64,000 nt of DNA, taken from the NCBI GenBank assembly GCA_020746875.1, contig JAGTJL010000022.1, positions 186,001-250,000 on the forward strand, written 5' to 3'. The notes under the pieces were generated by a model. That model saw nothing but the letters and a program-made list of their open reading frames with translations, ran no database searches and was not told where the DNA came from. The stretch's first letter is position 1; each line of letters begins with the position of its first letter. The DNA is from Rhexocercosporidium sp. MPI-PUGE-AT-0058. Its lineage: Eukaryota; Ascomycota; Leotiomycetes; Helotiales. A program made the translations under genes and the position numbers. Below are positions 1 through 9,851 of the stretch, in pieces.

Positions 1-1687
1 TTGACTCCTACAAGTGCGACTCCTCACTTTCTCCGCATCCTCCTTACTGATCCCCCTCGCCTCCACAGCAGCATTATACCCCAGCCAGCTCTTCCTCCTA
101 ATCTCCTCATCACTCATCTTCTCATTAACCCCACCATCAGCCCTCTTGTAAACATTCACAACGACAGCACCCCCAAGGCCAAGATTGTGCTGCAGCGCCA
201 CATCCGCCCCATCAACCAATCTATTATTCGCCCACCCCCTCAACTGCCAGCTCAACTCCGCACACTGCGCCAACCCAGTCGCTCCCAACGGGTGGCCTTT
301 TGAAATCAACCCGCCAGACGGATTGACAACAACTTGTCCACCATACGTGATATCGCCATTCCGAACCATCTCATGCGCCTTCCCGGGTTCGGAGAATCCA
401 AGACCATCGAGGAGGATAAGTTCGTTGGCTGAGAAGCAGTCGTGCACTTCGCAGACTTTGATGTCTTTGGGTGAGACGCCGGCTTCTTTCAATGCCGCTT
501 GCGCGGCGCGCTTGGTCATGTCGTGGCCAACCAGTTGCATAGCGCTGCGGGAGTAGAGCTCGGGTGTGTCAGTCATCAAGCTTTGGCCGGCGATGAGTAC
601 GGCTTGTGATTTGAGGTGGGGTCGGGCGTCGAGGAAGGCTTGGGATACTATTACGGCTGCTCCGGCGCCATCTGAGGTCTTTCATTTTGCAAGGGTTAGC
701 TTGAAATTCTTGAATCAAGTTAGGGGAATGGCAAAAGACTTTAAGTGAAAGCAATTTCTTAGAACATTTGAGGGAGGAGTTGAGATAACATACCGGGCTG
801 CATTGAAGCTTAGTAAGTGGGTAGTGAATCATGGGCGAGTTCTCAATTTCCTCAAGAGAGTAGGCTTGATTAAACTGTGCGTATGGATTCTTCTGCGAGT
901 GAACATGGGAGATACGCCCGATCTCAGCGAAATCTCGGGCCTCGGCTCCATATCTAATGAACATAAATTAGCAACACATACACATGCCTCATGTAGCTCG
1001 ACAAGCAACCGCGAATTTTGGGACTGAGTACTCACTTCTCCATATACTCCCTACCCGCATTGGCGAAATATTGAGGGTTGGGCGGTCCTCTCTCTTTCCC
1101 ACTGAGTTCATACATCATCTTTGCACTCAGACCCATGGGACTTGGCCGATCACTCCATTTGCTCTTGATGCTGCCGGGCTCCATTTTTTCGAAGCCAATT
1201 ACCATCGCGCAGTCGATGGCGCCGTTCTTGATCAGGGTGCGTGCGAGATGCAAGCCTGTCGATCCGGTCGCGCATGCGTTGTTGGTGTTGTAAATTGGGA
1301 TGGATGTCATCCCGAACCTGGGGAAAGAAATCAATGTTAGTTTTTTAAATTCTAGGATGGACTTTATAATTTCAGGCTCTTGTAAACAGGGTATTGCGTG
1401 GCTCTCGGATGAGGAAGGGCGATCCGGGCCACACCGAGAAGTGGACAGAGAAAAATCAAGCTTGAAATCACTTACTGATAAAAGACCCGCTGACCGGAAG
1501 TCGTATCCCCATAACAGAAACAGGCAATTCCAGTCTCAACATCATCATAGTTGATCTGAGCATCCAGCATTGCTTTGATGCCAGCTTCATAACCCATTTC
1601 TGGGTACTCACGCAAGCCACGTGGTTTGATGAATTTTGTCAATCCTACGCCGAGGACATAGGCTGGAATATCATTTTTCGGAGCCAT
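1..1687 (-). CDS. SCPx/non-specific lipid-transfer-protein type thiolase (3' end outside window)
   Basis: Thiolase-superfamily acyl-CoA acetyltransferase of the sterol-carrier-protein X type, expected to cleave or condense 3-oxoacyl-CoA, usually in peroxisomes. Exons on the minus strand are 1687-1476, 1317-1036, 953-794 and 678-1, and all junctions keep phase. The 444 visible residues run from MAPKNDIPAYVLGVG, a normal N terminus for the family, to where the gene leaves the window. The nucleophile cysteine is in NNACATGS (Cys86). The family motif VHDCFSANEL and the C-terminal active-site block GHPLGATG are present, so the catalytic set looks complete. About 444 residues is near full thiolase length, so little is missing. 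Whether an SCP2 domain or a peroxisomal signal follows cannot be seen. The next feature upstream is a transposon relic, so nothing suggests a cluster. The family call is firm and the substrate is unknown. Confidence 0.9.
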
Positions 1688-2886
1688 GATGGGCAGTTAA
1701 TCCGGATCCAGATACGGCGATTTCTGTGAAGCTGTTAGCTTTCTAGTGTGCAATGTCAGCATGTGGAACTGCAGGAAACGATTTTGCTTGTAAAAGAACT
1801 AACGGACCGTTCTTGATATCGAATTGATACGTCCTTCAGCTTCGTCTTGGTTTATGCTCTCCTATCGTTCCGATGTTTCTAGTTCCATGGAAGTTGGAAA
1901 GTTGTAGTGACGTTGAAGACATGAGGTTCTTGAAAGTTATATCCGGGTGGCTTGCCCCGCCCCCGCATTGAGCTAGAGCCCAGCCCAGACTAGACCTCGG
2001 CTTGCCGGCTTCGGCTACGAAGCTTTGACTAGGTAAACAAACAGACCATTAGGGGTGCGTATCTGCGCTCATATCATGTCAAACGCCCTCGATATCATTT
2101 GCCTGTCATCAGACTCACAGGTTTTACATCTACGTAATCAATATTTTCGAGCTGTTGCTGCTTGGAAACCTGGATGGGTCGAATGAATCTAGGTGATCAT
2201 GAACAAAAGCAGCTATTTCCCATTGTGATACCATAACCTGGTATTGTTGCTAGAAATACAAAAGGAAGTTGAGAAGTAGGAGGAATTGTTGCTGGGCAGC
2301 CATTCGTCCCTATGGGGGTGCTGAACTCTCTAAACCTAAACCATTTTAAAGACACAATTATTCCAACAGGATGCAACATTTGGTAGACAAAACGAATAGA
2401 CAATTGTGATTGAAATTAGTCTGTGCATGATTTAAAAGCATGCCAGGGAACGTTTTTGAAGCCTACGCACAGTTATCAAATCAAAATAATATAAGTCGAA
2501 TTGATGTAAATGAATCAGGCATAATCCAGATAAGCCCTTCCACGTGGTACGGCCCGGAAGCCAGGTCACAGTCTACCATCCATGCTTATTCCCATTGAAC
2601 GTGTAATATCACAGAACAAAGCAGCAGTTTCGGTCTCGCCTACACACCTCAAATAAAGCGATTGGTCGTTTGTTGGCAGTGTGTGTCTGCTGAAAGACAT
2701 CACATGTGCCTCCTGCTTTGCTTTGATAACACTTTAACATCATGCAGTGCTGGAAAAATAGTTGAAGTGAGCATTTATTTCCTTCTTGTCTCTGCATATT
2801 CTCTTGTGAGATGCTATACCTAGCTCATCTCCGTTTATTCGAGAGACAATGCAATCTTTATGTCTGTTTATGTTACCCATCTCTTG
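1688..2886. other. intergenic, 5' side of the thiolase gene
   Basis: About 1.2 kb between the thiolase start and the left target duplication of the hAT element. It should contain the thiolase promoter and leader. I found no open frame with family motifs on either strand and no clear repeat. Short frames at 2197-2403 and 2609-2797 have no recognisable content. Confidence 0.5.
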
Positions 2887-2894
2887 TTAGTAGA
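2887..2894. repeat. 8-bp target-site duplication, left copy (TTAGTAGA)
   Basis: TTAGTAGA sits directly before the left terminal inverted repeat, and an identical octamer follows the right end at 5516-5523. An 8-bp duplication is the hallmark of hAT-superfamily insertion. Confidence 0.9.
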
Positions 2895-3026
2895 CAAGGT
2901 GGCCAATAAGTCAGTAAGTCAGTAAGTCAGTGATCAGCTGAGCCAATAAAAGCAACTTACTGACTTATAACAAAAACCTCAACTGATGGACTTAACTGAT
3001 TGGCTGATAAGTTGCTGATAAGTTGA

Positions 3027-5050
3027 GGCTATCCCTTTTGGCGGTGATTCGCGTGCGACTTTTAGCGCCTTGGCATACCCAAAATGTGAGGGGATTTAGA
3101 CTCCAACTACAACATCTTTATTATTAACTATAATACCGGGCAAAGCAAGTGCTGTCTTTACAAAAGGGAATATTACATATTTTACAGCCAAATCGTGTGC
3201 TTTTCTTATATCCGGATCCCTTTAGATTTAGTAGTATATTAGTAAAAAGCTCCCCTAAAATCCTCCGCTTAATTAGCCGGGAAATACCCTCGGTTTTGTA
3301 TACTACGCAGTTTTGGGGGTATTCCCTTCTCTCTAAGGTATATTCCTCCTTAAGAACTTCTATTAAAGGTAAAATAAAGTTACTACTTACTCGTTTACGC
3401 TTTATACGTACTTCTCGCCTACGCCGTAAATATTCATATAGAATTTCCGTACGAAACTCTTCTGGATCGGTCTATTTCTCCTTATCGGATACATTCGAGT
3501 GAAAGGAGAGCTTATAGGCGTTTATAAGGGTTATATCGATGGCCCAATCTAAGAGCGAATAGTGGCTATTAAGTTTGACTCTTCGGGAGACGGTATTTTG
3601 CTTTTTGAGCTAATTTCCCTTATTTATAGCGTTCATATTATAGTTGTATTTGTAATCGAAGGACGGAATACTTAGCCAAGCTCTTACTTGATCTTTAAAT
3701 AGAGCTCTAGCGGTTTTGGCGGAAGAAGAGGTCTTTAACGGCCGTTTTCTAAGTACTTCTACTTCTTCTTCGCCATCGTCGGCAGTCGATATAAACAATA
3801 CTAAAGCGTTGTCTTTCTAGGCAAACATATTAATCAATTCGTTATCCGTTAGCTTAGCGTATAATGTTCCCCATAGTATTACGTCCTTCTTAGCGTCTTC
3901 CTTCTTCATATCGCAAAATCGCTTCAAAATACCGGATTTTGCTATACACGTGCCTGTGGCTCCTTATCCTCGCTCTCTACTATACCTTAATAACTTGACG
4001 TTAATAAAGAGGTTATTTAAATAGATAAGAAAGCCTTTGCCTTAGTTCGGAAGAGATTCTATTAAGTGAGCGACGACAGCGGAAGAGTTATTATCGCTAA
4101 GAGCTTTAAGTTAAATAACTTTCCAAGGGCCTCTAAGTCCTCCTTTTATTATAGGGTTTTTGATAATCCTTTTATAGTGGAATACCTAATTCAAGAAGTA
4201 GCCTTTTTAAGCAAGAACTCATATCTTATAGCCCTCCGGAATAAGCTTTCCCGGAATAATAATAATATCATAAGACCTGCCTTAGAATCGTGATATAACC
4301 TCGTCCACTGCAACGTCTCTTCTTGGAACCTAAAGTTGACGAAAGACTATACGAATATAGGTTATAAGAAGCCCTATCTAGATTAGTTAATAACCGAAAG
4401 CTTATTTAGATTTATATGGCAAACCCTATTAAATATAGACTCAAACTCATGGTCCAGTTCATCCGTCGCCAGTCGGAATGCCTTATAAATAGCCTTAAAT
4501 CGCATAAGGCTCATAGTACTCTAAATATCAGGGTAACGAGGTTTATTAAGCTTATCCCTCTAATAATGAGAGAGTTGATTTTGCGGGTTGATTTTAATAT
4601 ATATACGTATTCCTAAGTAGGCATACGCCTCTCTTAACGTGATCGGTTTCCAATCATGCGCTCGCTTATGAGGTTTCCTTACGTAGTATGGCCGATTAGC
4701 GTAATCGTTCGTATTCTTAATAATAATATTCATTATTTCTTCCGGCTAAAATAATTCAAATATTTGCCAAGCGTCTCTCGGGGTAATACTAAAGGGCAAA
4801 TTAATATAGAAGGGGAAATCGGGCAAATCCATAGCTTTAAACCGCCGACCGGTGGATGTTGCTTGCGGCAAGTCAAGGCGCAAAGTAATAAGGTTAGTGG
4901 AATCAGCAACAACGTTTTTCAATTGATTTAGTAGCATATTTGCAGTGTGGAATTGCGATTTATTAACGTTGTTTATATATTTTGTTTACTAGAATTTTGG
5001 TAGGGAGCCCGCTAAGACGCTAAAAGTCGCTGCACCGCCAAAAGGGATAC
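3027..5050 (-). mobile_element. piggyBac-like DNA transposon relic nested in the hAT element
   Basis: The left segment starting TATCCCTTTTGGCGGTG (3030) matches, inverted, the right segment ending at 5049. Similarity continues inward through GCGACTTTTAGCG for about 50 bp with mismatches. The right flank is TTAA (5051-5054), the canonical piggyBac target; the left flank is TTGA (3023-3026), which would need one change to be TTAA. Inside, the minus strand carries broken piggyBac transposase sequence. A whole second inverted-repeat structure inside the first makes the insertion order clear: the piggyBac-like element entered the hAT relic. The exact ends are uncertain by a few bases because the left side has two extra bases relative to the right. 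Confidence 0.72.
3610..4937 (-). pseudogene. degenerate piggyBac-type transposase (DDE_Tnp_1_7)
   Basis: Reading from 4937 downward, the frame gives ITPRDAWQIFELF, a stop, then PEEIMNIIIKNTNDYANRP. The phrase 'F.LF.PEE....I...TN.YA' is the start of the DDE_Tnp_1_7 (piggyBac) domain. Near the other end (about 3640-3610) the same strand reads SIPSFDYKYNYNMNA, which corresponds to the conserved 'DYN..M..VD..DQ' block late in the domain. Between the two lie many in-frame stops and shifts, so no functional transposase can be made. Direction and order of the motifs fit one gene reading leftwards across the inner element. Family assignment is from motif memory; a profile search would settle it. Confidence 0.68.
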
Positions 5051-5266
5051 TTAAATATCTAATAAAACTGCACCAAAAGCACCACCAATTTCAATAGCAC
5101 CACGATTTTGCCAATTTTTCAAGCACTCTTGGTGCCACAGCATTAAACCAGACAAATTAGAACTCTCTGAAGTAGTCTGTTTAGCGCAGGAGGAAAAGAC
5201 TCTTTCACACTCCGAGCTCATAGCAGGAATTGCTTTCGGCAATATTAAGCCAATCAAAAGCGATTT
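5051..5266 (-). pseudogene. hAT transposase C-terminal dimerisation fragment
   Basis: The minus strand encodes IPAMSSECERVFSS followed by a Leu-rich stretch and ECLKNW. This is the typical core of the hAT C-terminal dimerisation domain (IPA.S...ER.FS....). A stop lies immediately upstream (5269-5267) and nothing of the catalytic part remains, because only about 230 bp separate it from the right terminal repeat. It is the internal evidence that the outer element belongs to hAT, independent of the 8-bp duplication. Confidence 0.82.
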
Positions 5267-5515
5267 TCAAGAGGCTGCGGCCAATCAGAGGCTTAGAATC
5301 TGCTAAGCGAGCCTCCTCTCTTTCATCGATCACATCTAAGAGGCACCCAAACTCACTCTAAAATCGAGATATTTAATTCCTCCAGCTTATAAGCTGCTTA
5401 TCAGTTGACTTTTTAATAACTGATTAAGAACTAGCCCTAGCCCTAACTGATGACTTACGTGGAAGAGCTCAACTTAATTAATCGACTTATCTCAGCTTAC
5501 TTATTGGCCACCTTG

Positions 5516-5523
5516 TTAGTAGA
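5516..5523. repeat. 8-bp target-site duplication, right copy (TTAGTAGA)
   Basis: It is identical to the octamer at 2887-2894 and directly abuts the right terminal inverted repeat of the hAT element. Confidence 0.9.
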
Positions 5524-5979
5524 TAAGGAGCCTTGAATGACAAAAATATAATATATGCCCCAATTTCGAGTTAGATGCACTGCACCTTATATATACGATA
5601 ACTTGATATGGGTTTATCGGATTTTAGACGATTGGACCAAATCTCCCTTCCCGAAATTTCTTCTACCACAATATACTGCGAGAACCAGCACCACAGAAAG
5701 TTCCATCAACCATCGCCTTCTATCTGTACGCGTTATATTATCTACTTCATCACAGTTCTCCACTTTAGTAGAGATCTCGGAGATACAGCTACAAAAATCT
5801 CGGGTCAACAAACGCAGAAGGGTATGCCTAGTGAAGAGTTCGAGTTCAACCTCAAACAATTCCCTCTAGCACCCTTGAGTTTTAGAGAGAAACACACCAA
5901 TAAGTCTATCTTTCTAACGCAACGCACCAGGCTAATTTTTCAGTTTTCAGATTCCCGTACTCTTCTGCCAACTTTAAAG
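5524..5979 (+). promoter_or_regulatory. presumed promoter/leader of the SRR1-like gene
   Basis: 456 bp between the right target duplication of the transposon and the SRR1-like ATG. It contains an open frame running into the gene (from 5608), but it is out of frame with any SRR1 similarity before 5980 and looks like leader. No TATA box or other defined site can be claimed. Confidence 0.4.
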
Positions 5980-7493
5980 ATGGGTTTCATCGTCATTGTT
6001 GATCATGATAAGGAGCAAATCTCGGTCACCCTCGATGGCAAAGTGGTTTCACTTTTCCCCCGAACAGGGATTGCGGAAGGTCTGGAAGCACAACGTGTTT
6101 GGGCTGGTGGTGATACCGTGGGGTAAGTGAAAGCATGCTTCAAACCCACCTCAATTTTCAACTTCACGGCAATAGCTTACTGGTGTGAAGTGCATACGCT
6201 CAACGTCTGATTGTCCATGAGGATATCCATGCCACCGTAGTGAAGGATGAGACTAGTGCGGCTCCAGCACACAACGAAGACCGTGGAACGACGACCTCGC
6301 GCAATCGGAAGGGCGGTAAGAAAGGCGCCAAGATCAGACGTAATCGCAACAGTAGTAACAAGGCAGAGGCCACGAAAAAGATGGGTGGCGACGCTGCCAA
6401 GTCAGTTGCCGACAGTGATGACAAGCGATCAGCTACGAGTGAGGACAAATTTTCAAAGACCGTTGACCCAATGAAGCATGCTATTGTTAACGTTTGTTGT
6501 AAGTTGGAGTAAAGTTAAAGACAAATGCATAAGCTGACCGAGATGTTTTCAAGGGCAAGCATACCACAACACTAATGTTGAAGTCCTTCAAGAGAAATTC
6601 GACACCTGCAAGTTCATATTTAAAACATCTCACCCGGATTTCGAGACTTGGAAGACCCGATCGATGGCCTTCAAATTGAACGGAGTCCCTATCACAAACG
6701 TTGTTGCTTTGGGCCTAGGAAGCCACCACCCAGCCGACAATGGAGTTCCCAAGGATCGTGCCGATGTCATTATGCCAATTCACACTGGTTTCCAGCTGGT
6801 AATAGTCAAGATGATCAGAGAGATCCTTGGTGGTGAGCACTGCCAGATTCCAGTTTCACAAGGCAACGCTGACTTCTCAATAGAGGAGAATCAACCACTT
6901 CCATGTGTCATTCAGGACATATGTTATTCTGGATTGGACAAGGAGTTCTTGACGACCTTGGACTTCACTGTTGTTGATGATCCTGATGCTTTCGGATTCA
7001 TCAATACCAACACTTTGGTGTTCCACAGTAAGTAAACCAAATCCTGCGTCCTTCGGTGGCATAGTGCTAATAAAAGTGTAGTTGGTACCTATCTCCGAAT
7101 TGCTTGTAAGTTGGTCGGAGTGATAACCATTTCGTATCTGTCGAATTACCCGGGAACTTTCAGTGCTCCTGAGTCCCAAGGTATAGATGTACGAGTACTT
7201 GCTGACTTTCAATATCTACAGGGTGGATCTGCGCCGGCACTTGGCCAGCTGCGATGATCACGGAAAACTTCTGGGCCAACCCCACAGGAAGTCTCGTTCA
7301 TGAACCTCCCCCAAGCTATGTTTTCCCGGGACTTAAGGAGATGTTCACACACTATGAGACCGACAAGGAGTTTATTGAGAAGAGGCCCCGAAATGCAAGC
7401 ATCCTTAACATCTACACCCTCAAGGATATGCAGGGTTCTGATGCAGATACCAAGGACAAGTTGGCTCAAGGCTGCTCCGATCTTGAGGTCTAA
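5980..7493 (+). CDS. SRR1-like domain protein
   Basis: Five exons: 5980-6122, 6191-6498, 6554-7027, 7082-7105 and 7222-7493, all joined in phase to give 406 residues. The middle of the protein carries the SRR1 signature: VVALGLGS (about residue 199), a QL..V..I stretch soon after, and a later VVDDPDAFGF block where the family has 'DP.f...D'. The N-terminal 145 residues are variable with a Lys/Arg/Asn-rich stretch (around GGKKGAKIRRNRN). SRR1 proteins are linked to circadian signalling in plants and haem/checkpoint phenotypes in animals and yeast; the biochemical activity is unknown. The start is the first ATG of the frame. Exon 4 is only 24 nt, so the 3' half deserves transcript support. The left neighbour is the hAT relic, 460 bp away. 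Confidence 0.75.
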
Positions 7494-8154
7494 CTTCTCG
7501 ATAACACCATGGAAATATCTAGAGGATGAAGGAAGTTTTGAGGTCAGTCGCAACGACTGTCGTGTATTATGGGCCTATCTCCAGGTCGATACTGTCCCCT
7601 TTTCCTGGCAGATATGTTTGTATAATTTAAGATTGACTGCAGATTCCTTTGCAGTGCCTCTGCATTTGCAAGGAAGCATACACACACTTTGTCCTTTCTT
7701 TTCTTCTTTTCTGTCTGTATGTATTCAAGTTTGCTTCGCACCTTTAGGACAATGGGAAGCGAGCTTTGCACCCAACCTCAATGAATTGATGTGTCATAAG
7801 TTCTTACTTGACGAGGACCTTTGGTTTTATGTATCACACGAATAGACTAAAGTGATGATCAACAAGTTAAGGTGAGTGAATAACAACAAAGAAGGATCTT
7901 GATTGAAGTTCTTTCATCTTATTGAGTCAGTGATGACCTGACACTTTGTGTTCGGCTTTTACATTAACAACGACTGCCATTTGATTTGATGCTTCATTAT
8001 TTTGTCTGCTTCGTTTAAATAGTTGGACACGTATTTCCTTCTGGACTCCACTCGGAAGAAACGGTTTTGGCCTCTACTAGACCATTAATCATCAACAATC
8101 GAGCTTGTTTCCTTCAGCATACTAGCTCCTTAGAAGTGGCCTGCAGACTGGTGT
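7494..8154. other. intergenic between the SRR1-like gene and the PfkB pseudogene
   Basis: 660 bp. The open frame at 7300-7845 is a read-through of the last SRR1 exon in another frame. No motifs or repeats were seen. The 3' untranslated region of the SRR1-like gene should lie here. Confidence 0.4.
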
Positions 8155-9626
8155 ATGTGGGTAGTGCAAAAGCGCATGCAGGTTGTAGATCAATTCCCAG
8201 CTTTGCTCTGGCTCACAATAACCGCTCCGCAGATGCAAGTGCGATCAGGCGGTCACTTGGATATCTATTCATCCGAGTCAGTCTCAGCACTTACCATCAA
8301 AAATTTAACAATCTTGGAGTTCTCATCATCTCAATCTGATCTCACAGAAAAGATCTACATACCAAGCATTGGCAGACTTTCTCTTGCGGCATCGATTCAG
8401 AGTCTATCCAGCTTACTTGGCTTGGAACACGTACCAAGCTTTGGGGCCAGCATGCTGAAGCAATCCGACATCCTTACCATTAGCTCCTGCGCAGCTGAGC
8501 TCGGCTGCACTTACAATGCTGGGGGAGACTCACAACTTCCTCCACGGCCAGCAAATGGCTCATCAAACCCAGCCAAGATCAGTCAGTGCGCAGGTGGTAC
8601 AGCACACAACATAGCGCTAGCTGCTCACTATGCAGATGCTTCAATCACCTTGTCAAGCATCGTGGCCGACGACGATCTAGGTGACTGTTCCTGTGAAAAT
8701 CGAGAAAGAAGGCCGTTCTACAGATGGACTAATCGTTCTGTCTTCAGAAGCTGCTATGATTCAGCCAAAAGCCCCGATCTTCGGAATGGCAGATATTTCG
8801 CTCATAGAGCATGCCATGTTTAGCAAGAGGCAACATCGAGAGTCTTTGATTACAACAGTAGCCCCGAAATGGGTGTTAGATACCTGCTTCACTCCCAAAG
8901 TAGCTTCTTCGATTCTGGAATGTGCGAAGAAGTACGGAGCACAAATGTTCATCTAATGTGATTCGGTGCCTTTACCGACAAGCCTGATGAATCTTCATCC
9001 GGGTATCAATGATCAAGAATCGCTCTATCCATCTCACTTCTTCGATGTCATGGCGCCAAATCCTCTTGAATTGGAAGCAATGTACGATAGTGCTTCGGTA
9101 AAAGAACTATTCACTTCGAGTAACTATGAGAAGTTCATACAACAGTTAGCAGGGCGCCTGATCTCGAAGCTGCGTTGTTGACAATACCTTCACCTCAAAA
9201 CAGCCGAAAAAGATCATTCAATCCATCACCCCCCTCCCTTACGCTCCAACCACCATCACCACTCTCGATGAAGAAGGCTGTTTATTGAGCATATTGATAC
9301 CGGCAAATCATAAAGACCGTCATGCTTGTGAAGAGAACAGACCATATCTCATACGGAACGAACACTAGCCACGATATTCGTCAAAACCCACCCGTGTCCA
9401 TCTGATCTCTCGGAAGAAAAAAATTGTCACCGTGGATGGTGCAGGGAATAGCTTCAATGGTGTCCTGATAGCGGAGGTCGCTCGCCCAGGCTGAAATTAG
9501 AAAGGGGAATATGGGATTCGAAGAAGAAGAGCTCCTTGGGTCTGCTCAGAATGCTGCTGCTTGGTCTTTTGAGTGTGTGAATGCTGTCAGTCTTGCTGTT
9601 AGATCTTTGCCTAGGGAATCTTAAGA
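8155..9626 (+). pseudogene. decayed PfkB-family sugar/pseudouridine kinase gene
   Basis: Remnant of a ribokinase/PfkB kinase, most like the kinase half of fungal IndA-PfkB (pseudouridine glycosidase-kinase) fusions. Frame 1 reads SNPAKISQCAGGTAHNIA (about 8557-8610), the PfkB substrate-binding GG.A.N.A motif, then SSIVADDDLG. After about 8670 similarity moves to frame 2 (FGMADISLIEH, APKWVLDTC), with fewer residues than expected between the blocks, so a deletion plus frameshift is likely. A TAA interrupts at 8954-8956, then PNPLELEAMY continues, followed by several stops. Near 9423 the catalytic motif appears as VDGAGNSFNG: the family's GAGD aspartate is Asn. A final helix rich in Ala/Ser closes at about 9624. 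Multiple independent lesions make this a pseudogene. The 5' 250 bp is unrecognised, and no glycosidase domain can be identified. Confidence 0.8.
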
Positions 9627-9851
9627 GTACTGTATTGATATCGAAACCTAACGTCTGGTCGTCTTATCTGTCATGGCTGCTCTTCAGAAAGGAGAAAGAG
9701 TTCCAAGTCATCAAATGTCAGTGGCTTGGCAGATACGGCGCATGTGTGAACTCTCTCTAAATGTTGCCTGTTCCTGGATTATGTCCACACTATGTGCTGT
9801 CCATTCCTACCCTATATGCATCTTCTGGTGTGGTTCTGCAGCTTTCCTATC

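Larger units (their letters stand above)
2895..5515. mobile_element. hAT-superfamily DNA transposon relic, 2.6 kb, with a nested insertion
   Basis: The element begins CAAGGTGGCCAATAAGT and ends with the exact reverse complement (5499-5515), giving a 17-bp perfect terminal inverted repeat flanked by identical 8-bp duplications. Just inside the left end are tandem AAGTCAGT-type units, like the subterminal repeats that hAT transposases bind, with related AACTGAT/TTACTTAT motifs inside the right end. The only hAT coding remnant is the C-terminal dimerisation segment at about 5051-5266 (-). Most of the interior (about 3027-5050) is a second element with its own inverted repeats. The DNA is AT-rich and full of stops, unlike the flanking genes. 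The outer element appears to be a non-autonomous deletion derivative even without the insertion. RIP is a possible cause of decay, but I could not compute dinucleotide indices. Confidence 0.88.

Noticed and set aside
8067..8339. 90-codon frame before the PfkB pseudogene as its missing glycosidase domain
   Set aside because: No pseudouridine-glycosidase motif could be recognised in any of the three frames, so I do not extend the pseudogene claim to that domain.
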